A DNA stretch of 11,404 nucleotides from JALSRY01 sp964428275 (GTDB taxonomy: Bacteria > Planctomycetota > Phycisphaerae > UBA1845 > Fen-1342): the NCBI GenBank assembly GCA_964428275.1, contig CAYRXN010000344.1, positions 1-11,404 on the forward strand, given 5' to 3'. The position numbers were made by a program, and so were the translations under genes. Below the pieces are notes generated by a model. It was not told the origin of the DNA and ran no database searches. It saw only the letters and a program-made list of their open reading frames with translations. This document shows positions 7,609 through 11,404 of this stretch, piece by piece. Within the stretch, counting starts at the first letter, position 1. Every line of letters begins with the position of its first letter.

Positions 7609-7710
7609 CTCGGTGCGTCCGGGCGCAGTCGGGCCGAAGAGAAGGGAACTGGGCGATCCTGCGATCGCCCTCACGCTCGGACGCACCCGAGCCGGACGGG
7701 AAACCGTCCG
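7609..7710. ncRNA. Structured leader or small-RNA candidate with alternative pairings
   Basis: The region from 7357 to 7882 has no credible gene, yet this segment is full of perfect inverted repeats. One is a long-range stem of 13 bp with a single bulge (7609-7621 with 7678-7691). Others are local hairpins: 7651-7670 (GGGCGATC, loop CTGC), 7675-7692 (GCTCGG, loop ACGCAC) and 7693-7710 (CGGACGG with a GAAA tetraloop when read on the plus strand). The long stem and the 7675-7692 hairpin share bases, so they exclude each other. Read on the minus strand the segment would form the start of a long flagellin leader; read on the plus strand the GNRA loop favours an independent RNA. It matches no RNA family I recognise (not RNase P, SRP, tmRNA or 6S by their conserved cores). 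Confidence 0.35.
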
Positions 7711-7714
7711 ACTG

Positions 7715-7720
7715 ATTATA
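7715..7720 (-). promoter_or_regulatory. Perfect -10 hexamer TATAAT upstream of the flagellin leader
   Basis: The minus strand has TATAAT at 7720-7715, notable in such GC-rich DNA. No good -35 lies 16-18 bases upstream (the 17-base option is CGGAAA). If used, transcription would start near 7708, inside the first hairpin, giving a flagellin leader of about 350 bases. Confidence 0.35.
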
Positions 7721-7852
7721 GCGCCCCGGCCGGTGGATTTCCGCCGCCGGTGCCGGCTCACGGGCATTTCAGCGGAGACACCGGAACCGGTGGCGCGGGG
7801 GGCGGGGACCGTGGCCGGTACGCGCGGCTTGTCCGGGATCGCCGGCGGCACG

Positions 7853-7880
7853 CGGGACGGAGGACCGCCCGGCCGTCCCG
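7853..7880 (-). terminator. Hairpin immediately after the coiled-coil gene
   Basis: CGGGACGG (7853-7860) and CCGTCCCG (7873-7880) form a perfect 8-bp stem with a 12-base loop. On the minus strand it begins 2 bases past the TGA of the gene ending at 7883. No U-tract follows, so it may be a 3'-end stabiliser or a weak terminator. Confidence 0.4.
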
Positions 7881-7882
7881 GT

Positions 7883-8611
7883 TCAGCGCAGGATCAGAAA
7901 CAGGGCCGTGCCCAGGCCCGCGAGCGCGGCCAGCGCCACGACGCCGAGCGCGACGGTAATGGTCAGCAGTCGGCGTGACTGCTGGGCCACGAACTGCTGC
8001 AACGTGTCCGCCTGGCGGGTCGTCGTTTCGTGCATGCGGCCGACGGCCTCGGTCTGTTCCGTGCCGCAGCGCTGCCACGCCTCGGCGGCCTCGCCGAAAC
8101 GGTCCAGCGCACCTCTCAGCCGGTCGCCGGCCGCACGCGAGGCGCCCAGCTCGTTCGCCACCGCCCGGACGGCTTCGGCCTGGGCCTGTACCGATGCGGG
8201 CAGTTCTCCCAGGATCGTTTCCAGCGCACCCGACCGGCGTGCCAGGCGGTCGGCGTGTTCGGCGATCGAGGCCACGTGTTGGGCCTGCGTTCCCTGAGTC
8301 GTGGCGAGTTGCTGCAGGATTTGTCCCAGGTCGCGGATTGCTGCCGTCATTTCGGCGGAACGTTGGTCCTGCTGTTCGAAATGGGCGGCGAGCGTGTCCA
8401 TCAGTTTGGCGACATGCTCCCGGCGCTGGAGCTCGTCGCGCGTTCGTCGGCGCCAGGGGAACAGCGAGCGGGGTTCCGCCGCATCCGGGCCGGGGTTTGC
8501 AGATGCGCGGACCGGTTCGATGTGCAGTGCGGCTCCCTCACCGTTGAGCGGTTGATCCGGGGTTCGAAAGACGCTGCCGACGCGTTGCCAGATGGATGTT
8601 GCCGTGGACAT
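7883..8611 (-). CDS. C-tail-anchored coiled-coil protein of unknown function
   Basis: I do not recognise a family. With the ATG at 8611 the product is 242 residues. This start is chosen over the upstream frame because AAGGAGG sits exactly 8 bases before it and a promoter lies just beyond. Residues 1-50 are low-complexity and probably disordered. A basic patch FPWRRRTRDELQRRE (51-65) leads into a long amphipathic, glutamine- and alanine-rich helical region (about 60-212) that looks like a coiled coil. A single TM helix (about 216-239) ends in LILR, so the bulk should face the cytoplasm. Residue 182 is its only cysteine. The architecture resembles methyl-accepting or septal/scaffold coiled coils reversed in order, but no HAMP, MCP hairpin tip or enzyme motif is visible. 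It lies upstream of flagellin on the same strand, separated by about 526 bases, so no operon is implied. Confidence 0.75.
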   Translation of the reverse strand: MSTATSIWQRVGSVFRTPDQPLNGEGAALHIEPVRASANPGPDAAEPRSLFPWRRRTRDELQRREHVAKLMDTLAAHFEQQDQRSAEMTAAIRDLGQILQQLATTQGTQAQHVASIAEHADRLARRSGALETILGELPASVQAQAEAVRAVANELGASRAAGDRLRGALDRFGEAAEAWQRCGTEQTEAVGRMHETTTRQADTLQQFVAQQSRRLLTITVALGVVALAALAGLGTALFLILR

Positions 8612-8619
8612 GTGTTTGG

Positions 8620-8626
8620 CCTCCTT
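8620..8626 (-). promoter_or_regulatory. Strong Shine-Dalgarno setting the start of the coiled-coil gene
   Basis: The minus strand reads AAGGAGG, a near-perfect anti-16S match, 8 bases before the ATG at 8611-8609. It rules out the 52-residue longer N-terminus possible in the same frame. Confidence 0.8.
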
Positions 8627-8648
8627 GCGCGAAAGGAACCGGCTACCC

Positions 8649-8660
8649 TGCCGGCCGGCA
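8649..8660. promoter_or_regulatory. Perfect 12-bp palindrome at the transcription start, operator candidate
   Basis: TGCCGGCCGGCA is a perfect palindrome that shares one base with the -10 hexamer and covers the predicted start point. Its GCCGGCCGGC core recurs in the palindrome centred 51 bp away on the far side of the promoter. CCGGCCGG also occurs by chance elsewhere in this GC-rich window. Confidence 0.35.
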
Positions 8661-8688
8661 TTATAAGACGGTGGCAACGGCTTGGAAA
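8660..8688 (-). promoter_or_regulatory. Sigma-70-like promoter of the coiled-coil gene
   Basis: The minus strand has TTTCCA (8688-8683), a 17-base spacer and a perfect TATAAT (8665-8660). A T-rich run lies directly upstream (8697-8686), like an UP element. Initiation would fall near 8653, about 42 bases before the ATG, which suits the strong SD. Confidence 0.6.
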
Positions 8689-8713
8689 AGAAAAAAACGC
8701 GCCGGCCGGCGCG
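8686..8713 (-). terminator. Palindrome plus T-run facing the coiled-coil promoter, possible minus-strand terminator
   Basis: CGCGCCGGCCGGCGCG (8698-8713) is a perfect 16-bp palindrome, foldable as a 6-bp stem with a GGCC loop. On the minus strand it is followed by seven T, one C and four T. This would stop antisense transcription coming from the divergent gene at 8760, or the T-run could serve as an UP element instead. Confidence 0.45.
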
Positions 8714-8759
8714 CGACCTCCCTGCGGGATCACAGGTGGACGGCGGCGGTTGACCCGCT

Positions 8760-9701
8760 GTGTCCACGTCGGATAGCCTTTACGGCGTGAACGTGATCGA
8801 AGCCACGGATTCCGTACGTACCGCGCCGTCGCCCTGGTCCGAGCGGCTGCGGCTGGCGACCGTCGCGGCGCTGCTGTGGGCGGCGTTGTACTACCTGCTC
8901 GACCCGGCTTTGCTGGCGCGGGGGCTGGATCGTCCGGTGACGGTGCTGGTGGGGGCGGGCGGAGTCGTCGCCGCTTGTGCCGTGCTCCTGTTGCTCGTGG
9001 TCGGCGCCGTGGTCGCCGAGGCGCTGTCGCGCCATCGCGACGGTGCCAGCGGCCTGATCGCGGTCGGGCTTGCGCTGGCGGCGTGGAGCTGGGCCGGGGG
9101 GACGATGGACGACTGGCTGATTCGGGCCAATCCGGTCGTCGGACCGGGCAGCGGCAGGGCCTACTGGCCGCTCGTGCCCGAGTACGTCTACTGGCTGATG
9201 GTGGCGGCCGGGACGCTGTCGGCGGGAGTGTGGTGGCGCCATCGTGGCGCGACGGGACCGGCCGCTCGGGTCGCGTTGCTCGGAAAGGCCGGTCCGCCCT
9301 CGGACTTCCGCAATGAGATCACGGCCCTGCTGATCAACCTCGCGGTGGCCGGAACGCTCATGTTCATTCTCACGGGGCCGCGTGTCGGGCATACCTATCG
9401 CGGGCAGGTCTATTTCGCCGTCGCGGCGGCGTTTGCGCTCGGCACGATCGTGGCCGGACGCGTGACCGGTGTTCGTGGCATGGCGTGGTACCTGGCCGGC
9501 CCGCCGCTCCTGGGGATCATGGGGGTGTTGCTCGCCGTTGCCCGGCCGGGGCTGCCGGGAGCCTACGCGAATATCAACATCATCCCCGCATGGGGGCTCG
9601 TCCGGCCGCTGCCGATCCAGATGGTGAGTATCGGAACTGTGGCGATTGTGCTGTCCCTGCGGGCCGCTGCCCGGTTATCATCAGAGGAGAGCCGGGACTA
9701 G
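8760..9701 (+). CDS. Polytopic membrane protein of unknown function
   Basis: The product is up to 313 residues with about eight predicted TM helices, near residues 33-54, 62-88, 97-114, 141-158, 187-206, 215-234, 243-262 and 286-301. I do not recognise a family. Distinct loop features are WAGGTMDDWLIRANPVVG (111-128), AYWPLVPEYVYW (134-145), rich in aromatics, and PSDFRNEITALLIN (180-193), which may be a cytoplasmic-to-membrane entry. No transport or catalytic signature is evident. The start is uncertain: GTG at 8760 gives the longest form, while GTG at 8787 would remove nine residues. Neither has an SD. TTGACC (8750-8755) with TAGCCT (8774-8779), 18 bases apart, would place initiation near 8786, which would favour a leaderless message from 8787. 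It begins a plus-strand run with two small genes. Confidence 0.75.
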   Translation: MSTSDSLYGVNVIEATDSVRTAPSPWSERLRLATVAALLWAALYYLLDPALLARGLDRPVTVLVGAGGVVAACAVLLLLVVGAVVAEALSRHRDGASGLIAVGLALAAWSWAGGTMDDWLIRANPVVGPGSGRAYWPLVPEYVYWLMVAAGTLSAGVWWRHRGATGPAARVALLGKAGPPSDFRNEITALLINLAVAGTLMFILTGPRVGHTYRGQVYFAVAAAFALGTIVAGRVTGVRGMAWYLAGPPLLGIMGVLLAVARPGLPGAYANINIIPAWGLVRPLPIQMVSIGTVAIVLSLRAAARLSSEESRD

Positions 9702-9717
9702 AGGATGGATCTTGCCG

Positions 9718-9918
9718 ATGGATCTCCGACTGCGCCGTAACCGGAGAGAGTCCTACGAGGAGCTGCGCGCGCGCATGATCGCGGAAACCTCGGCGTTTCT
9801 GACCGAACTGTTGCGACATCCCGAGCTGGCGGTCCGTATCCCTGTCATCCCCGACCGCAGCGACCGTTTTCCTCCCTCGTTTTCTGACTCGTTCTGGCAG
9901 CCGGTTCTCTACGACTGA
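9718..9918 (+). CDS. Small soluble protein of unknown function
   Basis: This 66-residue protein has a basic N-terminus (MDLRLRRNRRESYEE), one amphipathic helix (about 13-35) and a proline- and serine-rich tail with a VIPDRSDRFPPSFSDSFW stretch. No TM segment or known motif is visible. It lies 16 bases after the membrane protein and its stop overlaps the next start as TGATG, which supports it as a real, translationally coupled gene. An in-frame TTG at 9712 has a better-spaced GAGG (7 bases) than the ATG at 9718 (13 bases), so the start could be two codons earlier. Confidence 0.55.
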   Translation: MDLRLRRNRRESYEELRARMIAETSAFLTELLRHPELAVRIPVIPDRSDRFPPSFSDSFWQPVLYD

Positions 9919-10154
9919 TGTCCATGGGCCTCAAGACCAACATCGATCGGCGCGGGCGTCTGGTCCGCGCGGCCTCCGGCGCTCTCTTCCTGCTGATCGC
10001 CGCGTTTGTGCTGTTACGCGGCCTGCACATCGGTGGCGCGGGACTGCGCTGGAGCGTGGGGCTGGTCGCGGCAGCCGTTGGCGGATTTCAGATCTTCGAA
10101 GCGCTCACCGGCTGGTGCATCGTGCGGGCCCTCGGTGGGAAGACCCCCGTTTAG
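9918..10154 (+). CDS. DUF2892 / YgaP-type small membrane protein
   Basis: This 78-residue protein has two hydrophobic segments (about 17-35 and 45-62) and the layout of the DUF2892 (YgaP transmembrane) family: a short polar N-terminus, GRLVRAASGALFLLIA, a turn, then LVAAAVGGFQIFEALTGWCIVRALGG. The TGWCIVRALG end matches the family's TGFCPxYxLLG-like C-terminal segment. In YgaP this module anchors a rhodanese; stand-alone versions are common and their role is unclear. The start overlaps the upstream stop (TGATG). A second ATG two codons on could also serve. Confidence 0.75.
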   Translation: MSMGLKTNIDRRGRLVRAASGALFLLIAAFVLLRGLHIGGAGLRWSVGLVAAAVGGFQIFEALTGWCIVRALGGKTPV

Positions 10155-10182
10155 TTCGGCGGCACGCTCCCGGCCCCGCGCG

Positions 10183-10187
10183 AGGAG
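10183..10187 (+). promoter_or_regulatory. Shine-Dalgarno of the radical SAM gene
   Basis: AGGAG lies 11 bases before the GTG at 10199. It decides the start in a frame with no early ATG. The 44-base gap from the previous gene shows no terminator. Confidence 0.6.
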
Positions 10188-10198
10188 TTGCAGGTTTC

Positions 10199-11404
10199 GT
10201 GCGCATCCTGACGCTTCAGTTCGTTCCTCCGGCAACGGGGCCGCCCGTGCCGCGTTTCGATGCCAGCTTCGGGACGCTGCTGGCCCTGCTCAAGCAGCGC
10301 GGCCACACGCTGGCGCTGCTGGGGCTGACCCGTTTCGACCTGGCGGCGGTCAAGGATGCGCTGGCGCGCGCGCTGCCGCAACTGATCTACGCGGACGTAT
10401 CGCCGCTGTGCGTCAACGCGGCTCGCCGCACGTTTCAGCATATTCAGACGCACGAGTTCCTCCCGATCGTCGTGGGCGGGGGCCTGGCGACGATCGAGCC
10501 CGAGGCGGCCCTGAGCCTGCCCGCCGTCTACGCCGTCGCCATCGGCGAACCCGACGCGTCGCTCGTCACCTACTTCGAGCGCATCCAGGACCCGGCGGTG
10601 CGGCAGATCGTGCAGGGGGTCTGGTTGCGCGACGAACGCGGGCTGGCCCGCCCCCAGCTTCCGCAACTCGTCGAAGATCTCGATTCGCTGCCCTTCGCCG
10701 AGCGGGAGCTGTTCGAGGATGGCGAGCATGTGGCCCGAACCGGCGAGGTCGAGCTCGCCGTCGGCCGCGGCTGCCCGCAACGGTGCCGGTACTGCACGAA
10801 CGCCACCGTCGCCCGGCTCTACGCGGGCCGGGGCATGTGGGTGCGCTACCGGTCACCCGACAACGTGCTCGACGAGATCGACACGCTGCGGCGGCGCTGG
10901 CACGAGGTGGAGACGATCCACTTCCGCGACCACACGTTCGCACTCGATCCTGCGTGGCTGGCCGAATTCCTCGAAACGTATCGGCGGCGTTGCGACCTTC
11001 CGTTTCGTTGTCACCTGCGGGCCAATGCGGTCAGCCCATCGGTGATCAGCGACCTGGCGGCGGCGGGCTGCCGCATGGTCGATGTCGAGGTCATCAGCGC
11101 CAGCGATTTCATCCGCAACGAAATCTTCGGAATGGAGCTCAGCCGGGCGCAAATCGTCTCGGCATTTGCGTGGCTGGCGCGAGCGGGGATTCGCCGCCGG
11201 GCGATCGTCCATCTCGGCGCGCCATACGAGAGCGAGGTCACGCTCGAAGACACGCGCCGACTCCTGCACGCCCTGGAGCCCGACGCCGTTTCCGTTTGTC
11301 CCTACTACCCGTGGCCCGGCACCGCGGCTGCGGAAACCTGCCGCGAAAACGGCTGGCTGCACTCGCGTGGCGAAGAGCAGTACGGACGCGACGCGGGCGG
11401 CCTC
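10199..11404 (+). CDS. Cobalamin-binding-type radical SAM enzyme (3'-truncated)
   Basis: The frame is open from GTG 10199 to the window end: 402 residues, no stop. Residues 1-140 have the alternating strand-helix layout of a B12-binding domain (RILTLQFVPP, LLALLKQRGHTLALLGL, LIYADVSPLCVNAARRTFQ, FLPIVVGGGLATIEPEAAL, VYAVAIGEPDASLVTYF). The radical SAM domain begins near 180 with GRGCPQRCRYC, giving the cluster ligands C192, C196 and C199 in CxxxCxxC form. Later come VETIHFRDHTFALD (substrate-side strand), HLRANA, DVEVISASDFIRNEIFG and AIVHLGAPYESEVTLEDT, the last like the usual GxPxET segment. Enzymes of this class methylate or rearrange unreactive carbons. The DxHxxG cobalamin ligand motif is not evident, and the usual GIES-type segment is altered to EVISAS. 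The substrate cannot be inferred. An SD and 44-base spacing allow co-transcription with the upstream small genes. Confidence 0.85.
   Translation, partial: MRILTLQFVPPATGPPVPRFDASFGTLLALLKQRGHTLALLGLTRFDLAAVKDALARALPQLIYADVSPLCVNAARRTFQHIQTHEFLPIVVGGGLATIEPEAALSLPAVYAVAIGEPDASLVTYFERIQDPAVRQIVQGVWLRDERGLARPQLPQLVEDLDSLPFAERELFEDGEHVARTGEVELAVGRGCPQRCRYCTNATVARLYAGRGMWVRYRSPDNVLDEIDTLRRRWHEVETIHFRDHTFALDPAWLAEFLETYRRRCDLPFRCHLRANAVSPSVISDLAAAGCRMVDVEVISASDFIRNEIFGMELSRAQIVSAFAWLARAGIRRRAIVHLGAPYESEVTLEDTRRLLHALEPDAVSVCPYYPWPGTAAAETCRENGWLHSRGEEQYGRDAGGL

Noticed and set aside
7359..7978. Three overlapping plus-strand frames (118, 192 and 185 residues) in the gap upstream of flagellin
   Set aside because: They run through one another in different frames, have arginine- and glycine-rich composition, no SD and no domain; two run into the antisense of the coiled-coil gene.
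8612..8767. 52-residue N-terminal extension of the coiled-coil protein
   Set aside because: It would run through the promoter and palindromes, while AAGGAGG 8 bases before 8611 marks the true start.
8030..8776. Plus-strand frame of 248 residues
   Set aside because: Antisense to the coiled-coil gene, with no domain and no plausible start signal.

Overview
The window is a GC-rich bacterial chromosomal segment. The best guess at the host is a member of the Planctomycetota, possibly Phycisphaerae. This rests on the flagellin ends (a GKDDPAGLIA block near residue 40 and a QASISLLGLANQQ-type C-terminus), the high GC content with many genes lacking a clear Shine-Dalgarno, and scattered housekeeping genes (ligA, rpmE, prfA, a lone flagellin) that are not in their usual operons. 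The phylum assignment is inference; no 16S or other marker is present. I see no mobile element, CRISPR array, phage gene or tRNA, and nothing that qualifies as a defence system.

Layout. 1-288 is the 3' end of ligA (BRCT domain). 454-3992 is a two-gene operon with an ATGA overlap: an MFS transporter fused to a PlsC-type acyltransferase, then a polytopic membrane protein with features of GT-C glycosyltransferases. Together they suggest envelope lipid handling. 3993-4393 is a 400-base non-coding stretch rich in small hairpins, ending in a probable rpmE promoter whose -10 lies in the loop of an 8-bp inverted repeat. rpmE (bL31) is followed by a textbook intrinsic terminator and, only 49 bases later, prfA (RF1).

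A hairpin at 5883-5910 separates prfA from a convergent minus-strand flagellin gene (5950-7356). Upstream of flagellin lies a 526-base non-coding region with a direct-repeat site and a structured segment (7609-7710) capable of two mutually exclusive foldings. A minus-strand gene (7883-8611) encodes a C-tail-anchored coiled-coil protein; it has an excellent Shine-Dalgarno and a good sigma-70-like promoter flanked by two matched palindromes.

From 8760 onward the plus strand carries a compact set: an approximately 8-TM membrane protein, a 66-residue soluble protein, a DUF2892/YgaP-TM-like small membrane protein coupled by TGATG, and a cobalamin-binding-type radical SAM enzyme that runs off the window end.

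The most useful leads are the MFS-PlsC protein with an altered acyltransferase motif (FPQGT instead of FPEGT), the structured flagellin leader or ncRNA candidate at 7609-7710, and the hairpin-rich leader and promoter region of rpmE. None is proven from sequence alone.
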